Shown in pieces: positions 16,038 through 25,167 of a DNA stretch of 64,000 nt; within the stretch, counting starts at the first letter, position 1; each line of letters begins with the position of its first letter. The notes beneath the pieces are model-generated. The model was given only the letters and a program-made list of their open reading frames with translations, was not told where the DNA came from and made no database searches. The DNA comes from Micromonospora endolithica (GTDB lineage Bacteria > Actinomycetota > Actinomycetes > Mycobacteriales > Micromonosporaceae). The translations under genes and the position numbers were made by a program. The DNA is taken from the NCBI RefSeq assembly GCF_003626595.1, contig NZ_RBAK01000007.1, positions 248,001-312,000 of the forward strand, read 5' to 3'.

Positions 16038-17618
16038 GTGACGGTGGAAGCTCTGGTCCTGATCGTGGTGCTGAGCCTCACCGTGATCGTCGGCACCACG
16101 ATCGGTGGGCGGTACCGGGTGGCGCCTCCGGTCCTGCTGATCACGATGGGCGCGCTGCTGGCGCTGCTCCCGCCGCTGTCGCACGTCGTGCTCGACCCCG
16201 AGGTCGTGCTGCTGTTGTTCCTGCCGCCCATCCTCTACCGGGAGAGCCTGACCACCAGCCTGCGGGAGATCCGGGCCAACATTCTGGTGATCGCCCTGCT
16301 GGCGGTGGGCCTGGTGGGCGCCACCATGGTCGTGGTCGCCGTGGTCGGCATGCGGCTCGGCGTCGACCCGGCGGTGGCCTGGGTGCTCGGCGCGGTGCTC
16401 GCACCGACCGACGCCGCCGCCGTCGCCGGCCTGGCCAAGCGGATGCCCCGCCGCATCCTGACCACCCTGCGCGGGGAGAGCCTGATCAACGACGGTACCG
16501 CGCTGGTGCTGTTCGCCGTCGCGGTGGACCTGATCGTCACCGGTACCGAACCGACGCCGCTGGCGTTGGCCGAGCGGCTCGTCGGCGCCTCGGTCGGTGG
16601 TGTCGCCGCCGGTCTGCTGGTCGGCTGGTTGGTGATCCAGGTCCGGCGACGCCTGGACGATCCTATGCGGGAGGGCGCGTTGAGCGTGCTGACCCCGTTC
16701 GCCGCCTTCCTGCTCGCCGAGGTGGTCCACGCCAGCGGGGTCCTCGCGGTGGTGGTCGCGGGACTGGTGCTCGCCTACGCCGGTCCCCGGGTCATCCGGG
16801 CCCGCTCCCGGGTGGTGGCGTACGCCTTCTGGGACCTGTCCACGTTCCTGCTCAACGGCAGCCTGTTCGTGCTCCTCGGCATGCAGGTTCCGCGCGCCCT
16901 GCGCGGAGTCAGCAGCGTGACGACCGCCCGGGCGGTGATGATCGCGGTGGTGATCGCCGTGGTGGTGGTGGCGGTGCGGCTGGTCTGGATCCACGCGAGC
17001 ACCTTCGCGGCCCGGGCCCTCCGGCCGTCGGCCCGGCACGACCCCGAACTTCGGCCGCGGGTGGCCACGGCGGCCGGGTGGGCCGGCTTCCGGGGTGCGG
17101 TGTCCCTCGCGGCGGCCCTCGCGGTGCCGAGGGTGACCTCCGGCGGCGACCCGGTCTTCGAGCACGACCTGATCGTCTTCGTGACGGTGCTGGTCATCGT
17201 GCTGGTCATGCTGGTGCAGGGCACCACGTTGCCGTTGGTCGTCCGGTGGGCCGGTCTGGTCGGTGACCAGCGGCGCGGTGACGAGGTGCGGCTGGCGCGC
17301 AGGCGGGCCGGCGAGGCCGGCCTGGCGGCGTTGCCCGGAATCGCTGACCGGCTGGGGGTGGAGCCCGACGCGGTGGATCGGTTGCGCGGCGACTACGCCG
17401 ACCACCTCGACCGCACCCTGTCGGCGGACACCGACCAGGACGCCGAGGAGGCCGTCGAGCGGGACCGGCGGCTGCGGCTGGCCCTACTCGACCACAAGCG
17501 CCGCGAGCTGACCCGGCTGCGGGACGCCAACGAGATCGACGACATCGTCCTGCGCGAGGTGCAGGCCGCCCTGGACATCGAGGAGATCCGCCTGCTCGGT
17601 CCGGCGACCGGCGAGTAG
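16038..17618 (+). CDS. CPA1-family Na+/H+ antiporter
   Basis: 526 residues with about 12 predicted membrane helices and a cytoplasmic helical tail (about 410-526). LAPTDAAAVAGLAKRMP and ESLINDGTALVLF are the CPA1 signatures, the second holding the ion-binding Asn-Asp pair; AGWAGFRGAVSLAAAL is the conserved arginine helix. It exchanges cytosolic Na+ for external H+ (or the reverse), supporting pH and sodium homeostasis. I chose the GTG at 16038 because the first helix follows at once; upstream codons lack membrane character. It converges on the copper gene with 20 nt between stops. It is a plausible functional partner of the sodium-pump rhodopsin, but not linked to it. Confidence 0.92.
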   Translation: MTVEALVLIVVLSLTVIVGTTIGGRYRVAPPVLLITMGALLALLPPLSHVVLDPEVVLLLFLPPILYRESLTTSLREIRANILVIALLAVGLVGATMVVVAVVGMRLGVDPAVAWVLGAVLAPTDAAAVAGLAKRMPRRILTTLRGESLINDGTALVLFAVAVDLIVTGTEPTPLALAERLVGASVGGVAAGLLVGWLVIQVRRRLDDPMREGALSVLTPFAAFLLAEVVHASGVLAVVVAGLVLAYAGPRVIRARSRVVAYAFWDLSTFLLNGSLFVLLGMQVPRALRGVSSVTTARAVMIAVVIAVVVVAVRLVWIHASTFAARALRPSARHDPELRPRVATAAGWAGFRGAVSLAAALAVPRVTSGGDPVFEHDLIVFVTVLVIVLVMLVQGTTLPLVVRWAGLVGDQRRGDEVRLARRRAGEAGLAALPGIADRLGVEPDAVDRLRGDYADHLDRTLSADTDQDAEEAVERDRRLRLALLDHKRRELTRLRDANEIDDIVLREVQAALDIEEIRLLGPATGE

Positions 17619-17638
17619 CCGGAGGCGCGGCCGACCGG

Positions 17639-19318
17639 TCAGGGGCGCACCGGCACGGTCGCCGTCACCGTGGACTGGTCGATGTCGGAGATCCGCGCGG
17701 TGATGCGCAGCGTCCAGTCGCCGGGTACGGGAAGGCGCAGCGCCGCGCTGCCGTGGTGCGGCTCCGGTGCGTCGACGTCGACGGTGATCGGCTCGATGCC
17801 GGCGCCGGGCAGGGCCGCGGTGACGGTCCATTCGACGACCGGCTGCGGTACGGCCTCCGGGGTGTAGACGTAGGCGTGCAGGCTGTTCAGCTCACCGGCC
17901 CGGGCCGGGTAGACGTCGAACTGCACGGTCAGCAGGTCGGTGCTGAGCGAGCGGGCGACGCCCTCCCGGGTGGCCCGGGCGGCCTCCGTACCGGCGGTGC
18001 GTCCCGGCGGGGTCTGCACCAGCACCGCGGTGAGGGCCAGCACCACCGCGGTCGCCGCGAGTTCCGCGCCGGCCGCGCGGACCACCCATCGGGTACGGCC
18101 GGCGGCCACCCGCAGCCGGATCAGGCGCCGCTGGCCGGCGGCGACCACCAGGACCACGGCCAGCAGTGCCGCCTTCGCACCCAGCAGCCGCCCGTACGCG
18201 CTGTCCAGCAGCGCGGCCGGCCGGCCGAGTTCGATCGCCGCCTGGCCCAGCCCGGCGATGAGCAGCCAGCCCACCGCGACGGTGGCCCACCGCGACCAGA
18301 CGGGCAGCACCCGGGCCAGTACCCGCTCGTGGGTCCGGCGCAGGAGGAACACGGTGAGGGTGAGCAGCCCGCCCAGCCAGACCGCCACCGCCGCGACGTG
18401 GATGGTGGCCAGGACGATGCTCACCGCCGGCAGCGGCGAGGCGACCGGGTGCCCGGCGAGCGGCCAGGTGGCGAACCCGGCCAGCCCCACCAGGGCCAGC
18501 AGGGCGGTGCGTCGACCGCCCGCGGTACCGCGTACCACGGCCGGCAGCAGGATCGCGGCGACGCCCACCAGCGCCAGCCGTACCACCAACACCGCAGCCG
18601 TGCCGCCGGTACCCACCGCGGCCAGGTCCTCCGGGGACAGCCGCCGGACCGGCGCGCCGACCGCCTGCGCCGCCTGTCCCACCCAGGTCGCGGCGGTGGC
18701 GACGGCGACCAGGCCGAGCCCCACCCGGGCCAGGACGAGCGCGCCGGAGCGGGAGCGCCGGCGGGGCCAGAGCGCGACCGCCAGCAGGGGCGGACCGACC
18801 GCCGCGACCAGTCCCAGGTAGCCGAGGTAGCGGGCCGCCGGCACCAGCGGCCCGCCCGGCGACCCGTCGGCGTCGGCGGGTCGCGGCGGGGTGGCCGACG
18901 GCGCCCCGGCGGAGTACGTGAAGCTGCCGGCGACCGGGTGGCCGTCGGCCGAGATCACCCGGTAGCTCACCAGGTAGGTGCCGAGCGGCCGGCCGGGTAC
19001 CCGCAGCGCGATCCGCATCGTCGTCCCCCGGACGCGGGGGCCGCCGGTGTCGATCCGCTTGCCGTCGGGCGCGAGCACCTGGACCCGGCCCGGCACCGGC
19101 GACACGGGTTCGCTGAAGGTGACCAGCACCTCCCGCGGCGCGTACCCCAGCACCGCGTCGCGCTGCGGGGTGGTGGCGACCACCACGGCGTGCGCGGACG
19201 CCGGGCTCGCCGGGGCCAGGGTGCCGCAGAGCGCCGCCAGGACCAGCGCGAGCAGAACCGCCGCACGGGTACGTCCGTGCGGCGGTCGCGGTCTCGCCGG
19301 TGCGGTCACCGTCGACAC
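17639..19318 (-). CDS. Copper resistance protein, CopC-CopD fusion
   Basis: 559 residues. Signal peptide to about residue 42 ending ASPASAHAVVV, so the mature protein begins with a His that in CopC binds copper. The CopC beta-domain follows (about 43-135; VLVTFSEPV, then VSYRVISADGHPVAG), then a CopD/YcnJ membrane domain of about 8-9 helices (about 160-440) and an extracellular C-terminal domain. It is probably for copper uptake or delivery across the membrane. The upstream DUF4142 gene ends 7 nt before this start. Start choice (GTG at 19318 or 19309) is uncertain. Confidence 0.88.
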   Translation of the reverse strand: MSTVTAPARPRPPHGRTRAAVLLALVLAALCGTLAPASPASAHAVVVATTPQRDAVLGYAPREVLVTFSEPVSPVPGRVQVLAPDGKRIDTGGPRVRGTTMRIALRVPGRPLGTYLVSYRVISADGHPVAGSFTYSAGAPSATPPRPADADGSPGGPLVPAARYLGYLGLVAAVGPPLLAVALWPRRRSRSGALVLARVGLGLVAVATAATWVGQAAQAVGAPVRRLSPEDLAAVGTGGTAAVLVVRLALVGVAAILLPAVVRGTAGGRRTALLALVGLAGFATWPLAGHPVASPLPAVSIVLATIHVAAVAVWLGGLLTLTVFLLRRTHERVLARVLPVWSRWATVAVGWLLIAGLGQAAIELGRPAALLDSAYGRLLGAKAALLAVVLVVAAGQRRLIRLRVAAGRTRWVVRAAGAELAATAVVLALTAVLVQTPPGRTAGTEAARATREGVARSLSTDLLTVQFDVYPARAGELNSLHAYVYTPEAVPQPVVEWTVTAALPGAGIEPITVDVDAPEPHHGSAALRLPVPGDWTLRITARISDIDQSTVTATVPVRP

Positions 19319-19325
19319 GGAGTGC

Positions 19326-20060
19326 TCAGGTTCGACGGAGCATCCGCCAGGTGGCGACGCCCCCGGTGCCGATCGCGGCGAGGAAGACCAGCCAGACCAG
19401 GGTGCTGCTGACACTCATCCGCGGGCCGGTGTTGGCCGAGGCGGCGGCCAGCAGACCGTCCTGCCCCGGCGCCGGCAGCGCGGCCGGCGGCAGTTCCGCC
19501 CAGCGCACCAGGCCGGTGCTCTCCAACATGGTCATGTGGTCGTTGACGAACGTGTTGGCCGCCTCGGCGAGGTCGCGGATGACCGGGTTGCGGGTGCTGG
19601 CCCGAACCGCGCCGATGACCGGGAAGATCTTGCCGTGGGCGACCCGCAGCCGGGTCACGAAGATCTGGTCGAAGCGGGCGCCGGTGGCGTCCTTCATCTC
19701 CTTCAACCAGCCCTGCTGCTCGGGCGTCGGATCGGTCGGGATCGCCGCGCCGAGCTTGTTGGCCGCGTCCACGGTGATCCGGTCCAACTCCTCGTGCTGC
19801 TTGGCGATCTCCGCGCCGATCTCCCGCACGGTGGGGTTCTGGCCCTTCTCGGCGGCCATCTGCCCGGCCGGCATCTCCCACAGCCCGGCCAGCCGTACGC
19901 CGGCGAGCAGCGCCGCGTCGGCCGCGTTGAGCTGCTGGCCGACCGGGGCGGCGACGGCCACGCCGGGCAGCAGCCCCAGCCCGGCGGCGATCGTGACGAG
20001 CAGCACCGCGACGCGGGTCCGGTGTCCCTGCCGGCGACGGGGGGATCTGAGCGGTGCCAT
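19326..20060 (-). CDS. DUF4142 secreted protein with C-terminal membrane anchor
   Basis: 244 residues. A signal peptide (about 15-38, ending GVAVAAP) is followed by a four-helix ferritin-like DUF4142 domain (about 42-190: NAADAALLAGVRLAGLWEM, AKQHEELDRITVDAANKLG) and a single C-terminal helix (about 217-236) with a basic tail. DUF4142 proteins are exported and their function is unknown. It precedes the CopC-CopD gene by 7 nt and is probably cotranscribed, which hints at a metal or envelope stress role. Confidence 0.85.
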   Translation of the reverse strand: MAPLRSPRRRQGHRTRVAVLLVTIAAGLGLLPGVAVAAPVGQQLNAADAALLAGVRLAGLWEMPAGQMAAEKGQNPTVREIGAEIAKQHEELDRITVDAANKLGAAIPTDPTPEQQGWLKEMKDATGARFDQIFVTRLRVAHGKIFPVIGAVRASTRNPVIRDLAEAANTFVNDHMTMLESTGLVRWAELPPAALPAPGQDGLLAAASANTGPRMSVSSTLVWLVFLAAIGTGGVATWRMLRRT

Positions 20061-20196
20061 GTCTGCGGTGCCTCCTCGGGGCCGGACCGAACACGGGTGG
20101 CCCGGGCCGCCGCACCCACCGGCCGCCCGTCCGTCCAGAGGTACGGATTGAGTGCCGGATCAGTTCACTTCGGCGGCGCGGAAACCGCCGACGGGG

Positions 20197-21378
20197 TCAG
20201 CCGACGTCGAGCGGGTCGGCGAGCAGCCGCTCGAAGGCCAGTTCGGCCGCGCCGAGCAGGGGCGCGTCGTCGCCGAGCGTGGGGGTCCGCAGCCGGACGT
20301 GTTCCAGGCAGGCGGGCAGCGCGATCGAGTTGAGTCGACTGCGTACCTGGGCCGCCGCCGCGAGGTAGAGGTCACGCATGGTGCCGCCGAAGATGACCAT
20401 CTCCGGGTTGAAGATGTTGACCAGGTTCGCCACGCCGAAGCCGAGCAGGTCGCCGGCCTTGCGTACCGCCGTCTGGGCCCGCGCGTCGCCCCGGTCGGCG
20501 GCGTCGAAGACGGCCAGCAGGGCTTCCCGGCCGCGTGCCTCGGCGCGACCGGCGGCGCTGAGCAGCCCGTACTCGCCGATCTCGGTCTCCCAGCACCCCC
20601 GGGAGCCGCACGCGCAGCGGTTGCCGTCGGGCACCACGACCATGTGCCCGACCTCGCCGCTGTAGCCGCCGTGCCCGGTCAGCCGCCGCCCGCCGGCGAT
20701 GATGCCGGCACCGACGCCGACGTCGCCGTACAGGTAGATGACGTTGTCGCAGCCGGCCGCCGCGCCCCGGGCGTGCTCGGCGAACGCGGCGACGTCGGCG
20801 ACGTTCCCGACCATCACCGGCACGTCCAGGCCCAGCTCCGCAACGAGCGCCGCGCCGATCGGCTCGTCCACCCAGCCGGTGGTGGGGCCGAGCCGGACCA
20901 GCCCGTCGTCGCGGCGGACCATGCCGCACACGGCGACGCCGGCACCGACGCAGATCGCGTCCGCCGGCACCGCCTGCCGCATCTCCTTGATCGCACCGGC
21001 CAGCAGCGGCGCGGCCTCGGCCGCGGTGAGCCCCGGCGGGCGGTCCAGCTCCCGGCGGTCGAGTACCACACCGCCCAGGCCTACCCGGGCGACCCGCAGC
21101 CGGTCCACCTCGATGCTGTACGCGTACGCGTGCACCCGGGCCGACTCGGGCCGGACGACCAGTGACGGTCGTCCGGCCCGGCCGGTCTCCTTCGGCGCCC
21201 CCTCGCTCACCAGTCCGGCCGCGGCGAGGTCGGTGGTGAGTGCGCCGATGGTGCTCCGGTTCAACCCCAGCGTGGTGGTGAGTTCCGCCCGTGAGGTGGC
21301 CCCGTGCACGTGCACGTGGCGCAGCAGGGCACCCAGGTTCTGCCGACGGATCTCGTCCTGGCTGGGTCCTGCGCGCAT
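20197..21378 (-). CDS. ROK-family transcriptional repressor (XylR-like)
   Basis: 393 residues. An N-terminal winged HTH (about 10-75, TSRAELTTTLGLNRSTIGAL) is joined to a ROK sugar-kinase-like domain. GHGGYSGEVGHMVV and the zinc-binding CACGSRGCWE stretch are conserved. The ROK phosphate loop is weak, as in repressors that bind sugar but do not phosphorylate it. It is the last gene of the sugar ABC operon, 25 nt after the permease, so it likely represses that operon and responds to its sugar (xylose by analogy). Confidence 0.9.
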   Translation of the reverse strand: MRAGPSQDEIRRQNLGALLRHVHVHGATSRAELTTTLGLNRSTIGALTTDLAAAGLVSEGAPKETGRAGRPSLVVRPESARVHAYAYSIEVDRLRVARVGLGGVVLDRRELDRPPGLTAAEAAPLLAGAIKEMRQAVPADAICVGAGVAVCGMVRRDDGLVRLGPTTGWVDEPIGAALVAELGLDVPVMVGNVADVAAFAEHARGAAAGCDNVIYLYGDVGVGAGIIAGGRRLTGHGGYSGEVGHMVVVPDGNRCACGSRGCWETEIGEYGLLSAAGRAEARGREALLAVFDAADRGDARAQTAVRKAGDLLGFGVANLVNIFNPEMVIFGGTMRDLYLAAAAQVRSRLNSIALPACLEHVRLRTPTLGDDAPLLGAAELAFERLLADPLDVG

Positions 21379-21403
21379 GGGTGGTTACTTCCGTGAAGCG
21401 GGG

Positions 21404-22666
21404 TCAGCGGGTACCGGTTGACGCGGAGCGCCGTCGGGACAGCGCGTCCACACCGGCGGCGAGCAGCAGCACCAGGCCGGTCAGCACGTACTTGACGCCC
21501 GAGCTGTACCCCATCAGTCCCATTCCGTTGATGATCACCGCAACCACCGCGCCGCCGAGGACGGCGTCGATGACCCGGCCCTTGCCGCCGAAGAGGCTGG
21601 TGCCGCCGATGACCGCCGCGCCGACCGCGTAGAGCAGCACGTTACTGCCACCGGTGTTGGGGTCCACCGACCTGTCCCGGCTGGCCGCGATGATGCCGCC
21701 GACCGCCGCCATCGCGGAGCAGATGACGAACGCGGAGATGCGGATCTTGTCCACGTTGATGCCGGCCCGGCGGGCCGCCTCGCGGTTGCCGCCGACGGCG
21801 TACAGGTGGCGTCCGTACGCGGTGCGGCTGAGCACGAAGGTCCACAGGACCAGCAGCACGGCGAGGATCGGGACCACGATCGGCATGCCCTTGTTGGAGC
21901 TGATCAGCGGGTTGATGCTGCGCTCCTGGTTGAGCACGTACACCGCGATGCCCAGGATGACCGCCAGCGCGGCGATCCGGCCGAAGACCACCAGGATCGG
22001 GTCGGTGACCAGGCCCCGGGACGTCCGGTTGCGGTGGCGCAGCAACTGCACGGCGGCGTACCCGCCGACGGCGACCGCGAACAGCACCCAGCCGAGCAGC
22101 GGCGAGACCCACCGGTTCTCGATCGCGATGATCGTCTCGTCGCGGATCGAGATGTTGGTGCCCTCCTCCATCAGGAGCAGCACCACGCCCTGGAAGGCGA
22201 GGAAGCCGGCCAGGGTGACCACGAAGGACGGGATGCCGACCTTGGCGACCAGCACGCCGAGGGTGAGGCCGATGACCATGCCGGTGGCCAGCGCGGCGGC
22301 CACCGCGACGTACCAGGGGTAGCCGAGCACGGTCGCCACGTTGGCCAGGATCGCCGCGCAGACGCCGCTGGCGAAGCCGGCGGAGAGGTCGATCTCGCCG
22401 AGCAGCAGGACGAAGATCAGGCCCATCGCGATGGCGGTGACCGCCGCGCCCTGGGTGAACAGGTTGGCGAAGTTCGCCGCCGAGAAGAAGACCGGCCGGA
22501 CGATCGCGAAGACGACGCACAGGACGACCAGGCCGGTGACGGCCGGCAGGGAACCGAGGTCGCCGCCGCGTACCCGGCCCAGGTAGTTGCGGACGTGACT
22601 GCCCACGGTGGGCGCCGGGGTCACCCCGGCCGGCCCGTCCTTACGGACGGTGGTGGTGGTGGTCAT
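21404..22666 (-). CDS. Sugar ABC transporter permease (XylH/RbsC type)
   Basis: 420 residues, about 10-12 predicted membrane helices. GEIDLSAGFASGVCAAI and AVGGNREAARRAGINVDKI are signatures of the BPD_transp_2 permeases of ribose and xylose importers. The ATG overlaps the stop of the ATPase gene (ATGA). The length above 400 with an extra helical region in the middle is like XylH rather than RbsC. Confidence 0.92.
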   Translation of the reverse strand: MTTTTTVRKDGPAGVTPAPTVGSHVRNYLGRVRGGDLGSLPAVTGLVVLCVVFAIVRPVFFSAANFANLFTQGAAVTAIAMGLIFVLLLGEIDLSAGFASGVCAAILANVATVLGYPWYVAVAAALATGMVIGLTLGVLVAKVGIPSFVVTLAGFLAFQGVVLLLMEEGTNISIRDETIIAIENRWVSPLLGWVLFAVAVGGYAAVQLLRHRNRTSRGLVTDPILVVFGRIAALAVILGIAVYVLNQERSINPLISSNKGMPIVVPILAVLLVLWTFVLSRTAYGRHLYAVGGNREAARRAGINVDKIRISAFVICSAMAAVGGIIAASRDRSVDPNTGGSNVLLYAVGAAVIGGTSLFGGKGRVIDAVLGGAVVAVIINGMGLMGYSSGVKYVLTGLVLLLAAGVDALSRRRSASTGTR

Positions 22667-23481
22667 CGGACGGCTCCCGGGGTGCTCGCGGCGGGCTCGC
22701 CGCCGTTGTCGGTCTGCCCCTTGCCCGCACCGAGGCCGAGCGCGCCGGACCGGCCGGCGGTGATCAGCTCGACCACCTGGGCGTGGGTGATGTCGGTGGT
22801 CTTCACCTGGGCGACCATCTGGCCGAGGTAGAGCGCGGCGATCCGGTCGGAGACGGCGAAGACGTCGTTCATGTTGTGCGAGATGAGCACCACCGCGAGA
22901 CCGTTGTCGGCCAACCGGCGGACGAGTTCGAGCACCTGCGCGGTCTGCGCGACGCCGAGGGCGGCGGTGGGCTCGTCGAGGATCACCAGCTTGCTGTTCC
23001 AGAGCACCGCCTTGGCGATGGCGACGGTCTGCCGCTGGCCACCGGAGAGGCTGGACACGTGCTGGCGCAGCGACTTGACGGTCCGCACGGAGAGCCCGGC
23101 GAGGGTCTCCGCGGCCATCTGCTCCATGGTCGGCTCGTCGAGCACCAGCCCGCTGCGCTTCTCCCGGCCGAGGAACATGTTCTGCACGATGTCGAGGTTG
23201 TCGCAGAGCGCGAGGTCCTGGTAGACGACCTCGATGCCCAGGGCGGCGGCGTCCCGCGGGCTGGTGATGCTCACCGGCGTGCCAGCGAAGACGAACTCCC
23301 CGGAGTCGGTGGGGTAGATGCCGCTGATGCACTTGACCAGCGTGGACTTGCCGGCGCCGTTGTCGCCGACCAGTGCGGTCACCTCGCCGGGATAGGCGGT
23401 GAGGGCGACGTCGCGCAGGACCTGGACGGGACCGAAGCTCTTGTCGATCCCGCGCAGCTCCAGCAGGGGGGTCGCGGACAC
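22663..23481 (-). CDS. Sugar ABC transporter ATPase (single ABC domain, XylG-like)
   Basis: 272 residues with one nucleotide-binding domain: Walker A GDNGAGKST (about 38-46), signature SLSGGQRQ (about 145), Walker B VILDEPTAAL. Unlike E. coli XylG and RbsA, which carry two ABC domains in about 500 residues, this is a half-size protein and should work as a homodimer. It sits between the binding-protein gene and the permease, and follows a strong hairpin at 23535-23571. Confidence 0.92.
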   Translation of the reverse strand: MSATPLLELRGIDKSFGPVQVLRDVALTAYPGEVTALVGDNGAGKSTLVKCISGIYPTDSGEFVFAGTPVSITSPRDAAALGIEVVYQDLALCDNLDIVQNMFLGREKRSGLVLDEPTMEQMAAETLAGLSVRTVKSLRQHVSSLSGGQRQTVAIAKAVLWNSKLVILDEPTAALGVAQTAQVLELVRRLADNGLAVVLISHNMNDVFAVSDRIAALYLGQMVAQVKTTDITHAQVVELITAGRSGALGLGAGKGQTDNGGEPAASTPGAVR

Positions 23482-23534
23482 GGGTGTCTCCTTACGCGCT
23501 CAGGGAGGGTCTCGGGGCCCGTCCGTCGGCGGCC

Positions 23535-23571
23535 GGCCGCCCGGCACGGGGTTGTCCCGTGCCGGGCGGCC
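23535..23571 (-). terminator. Intercistronic 16-bp hairpin between binding protein and ATPase genes
   Basis: A perfect 16-bp GC stem (23535-23550 with 23556-23571) around a 5-nt loop GTTGT, 15 nt after the binding-protein stop. As the operon continues beyond it, it probably acts as a partial terminator or 3' mRNA stabiliser that raises the amount of binding protein over ATPase and permease. Confidence 0.65.
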
Positions 23572-23586
23572 GTACCACGGCGGGGT

Positions 23587-24687
23587 TCAGCTGATGCCGG
23601 CGGCGGCGCAGAGCTGGACGTACGCCCCGGTGCAGACCTCGTCCTTGGTGACGAAGCCGTCGGCGATGACGTCCTTGACGTTCTCCTTGTAGATCGCCTT
23701 CGGGGTGAGCAGCACGGAGGCGACGTCCTTGCCCGACTCCGGGTCCTTGACCGTCTGGCCGGTGTCCTTGCGCTCGCCCTTGGCCAGCGCTATGGCCAGG
23801 TCGGAGGCGGCCTTGGCCTCCTCGCGGATGGCCTTGTAGACGGTCATGCACTGGTCACCGGCGAGGATGTTCTGCAGGCCCTGCGGGGTCGCGTCCTGAC
23901 CGGTCACCGGCACCTTGCCGTTGAGCTTGTTCTTCTTGAGCACCGAGATGGCCGCGTTGCCGAGGCCGTCGTTGGCGGCGAGGACGCCGTCGATCTTGCC
24001 CTTCTGCGCGGTCAGCATCTGCTCGAAGATGACGCCGGCCTGCGCGTTGTCCCAGTCCGGAACGGCCTGGTCCGGTCCCTTGACGTACTCGTTGGCGTCG
24101 AACTTCGGCTTGAGGACCGAGTCGTAGCCGTTCTTGAACAGGGTGGCGTTGTTGTCGGTCGGGGAGCCGTTCAGGTAGGCCACGACCGGGTTCTTGGCGC
24201 CCTTGTCGGTCAGGCACTTGCTCAGGCCCTCGCCCTGGAGCTTGCCGACGGCCTCGTTGTCGAAGCTGACGTAGTACTCGGCGCCGCCGCCGAGGGTGAG
24301 CCGGTCGTAGTCGATCGTGGCGACACCCTGGGACTTCGCCTTCTCCAGCACGGCCTTGCCGGTGCCGGAGTCCAGGTTGACGATCATCAGGGCGGTCGCC
24401 CCGTTGGTGATCATCTGGTCGGCGATGGTGGAGAACTGCGACTTGTCGCCCTGGGCGTTCTGGATGTCGTACTGGACGCCGGCGGCCTTGAACGCCTCCT
24501 CCAGGAACTTGCGGTCCGCGCCCTCCCAGCGGGCGGAGGACTTGCTGTCCGGAAGGATCACGCCGATCTTCGGAGTCTTCTGAGCGCCGCCGGCCTGGTC
24601 GCCGTCGCCGGAGTTGTCGCCACAGGCCGCCATGCTGCCGGTGGCCAGCAGGCCCACGGCGGCGACGGCGAGGAAGCCCTTGCGCAT
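23587..24687 (-). CDS. Sugar ABC transporter substrate-binding lipoprotein (XylF-like)
   Basis: 366 residues. Lipoprotein signal peptide with lipobox SMAAC (Cys about 22), then a periplasmic-binding-protein type 1 fold. IGVILPDSKSSARWEGADR, NAQGDKSQFSTIADQMI and DYDRLTLGGGAEYYVSFDN are very close to D-xylose-binding proteins. The ATG is preceded by GAAAGGA. It is the first gene of the operon binding protein, ATPase, permease, ROK repressor. Xylose is the best guess for the substrate, judged from protein style only. Confidence 0.88.
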   Translation of the reverse strand: MRKGFLAVAAVGLLATGSMAACGDNSGDGDQAGGAQKTPKIGVILPDSKSSARWEGADRKFLEEAFKAAGVQYDIQNAQGDKSQFSTIADQMITNGATALMIVNLDSGTGKAVLEKAKSQGVATIDYDRLTLGGGAEYYVSFDNEAVGKLQGEGLSKCLTDKGAKNPVVAYLNGSPTDNNATLFKNGYDSVLKPKFDANEYVKGPDQAVPDWDNAQAGVIFEQMLTAQKGKIDGVLAANDGLGNAAISVLKKNKLNGKVPVTGQDATPQGLQNILAGDQCMTVYKAIREEAKAASDLAIALAKGERKDTGQTVKDPESGKDVASVLLTPKAIYKENVKDVIADGFVTKDEVCTGAYVQLCAAAGIS

Positions 24688-24744
24688 GTGCAGGGTCCTT
24701 TCAGAGGGTGAAGGGTGGGGGATGGTGTTCTTTTGTTGTGCCCG

Positions 24745-24770
24745 GCAACGTATTCCCCGGCGCACGTTGC
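24745..24770. promoter_or_regulatory. Inverted repeat GCAACGT-N12-ACGTTGC upstream of the sugar operon
   Basis: Perfect 7-nt arms separated by 12 nt, 58-83 nt upstream of the binding-protein start on the minus strand. It is a good candidate operator for the operon's own ROK repressor. Confidence 0.45.
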
Positions 24771-24850
24771 ACACAAGAGCGTCGAGGTCATGAGTTTGTT
24801 GGCGGCGGTAACAATTCAGCAACGTGCCCGACGCCTCCCCTTCACCGCCC

Positions 24851-24863
24851 GGGAAGCGCTCTC
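24851..24863. promoter_or_regulatory. LacI-type operator-like site GGGAAGCGCTCTC
   Basis: Near-palindrome centred on AGCGCT, resembling LacI-family carbon-regulator sites of actinomycetes, about 165 nt upstream of the sugar operon. Weak, because the right arm is imperfect. Confidence 0.25.
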
Positions 24864-25167
24864 TTCCGGAGCGCCCGTCGATCTTGGGCGACCCCGCGTT
24901 CTCGCCTCCGCTCGCCAGGGGGTTGGGGTTTCTCCGGTCTCGCGCGCGTCTCCGCTCCATGGGCCGTCACCCGAGTGCGCCGTTCCGGATGGTGGTGGCG
25001 TTGTCCACCTGGTGGACCTCGACACCGAGATCAACTCGACGTCATTGAGGTCGGGGTGTCCGGCCGGCGTAGATACCCCAACTTCACTGATCGCGTGTTG
25101 GTCTTGGCGGCGGGAGGACCTGGGCCGCGGCCGGGAGAGGCCGGGATGTGTCCGGGGCCGGGACGGG

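Larger units (their letters stand above)
24688..25167. other. 480-nt intergenic region upstream of the sugar operon
   Basis: No convincing gene. It should hold the promoter and operators of the divergently placed sugar operon (minus strand). Two dyads stand out and are listed separately. The right half, up to the 3' end of the YbaK gene, shows weak open frames without coding character. Confidence 0.6.
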
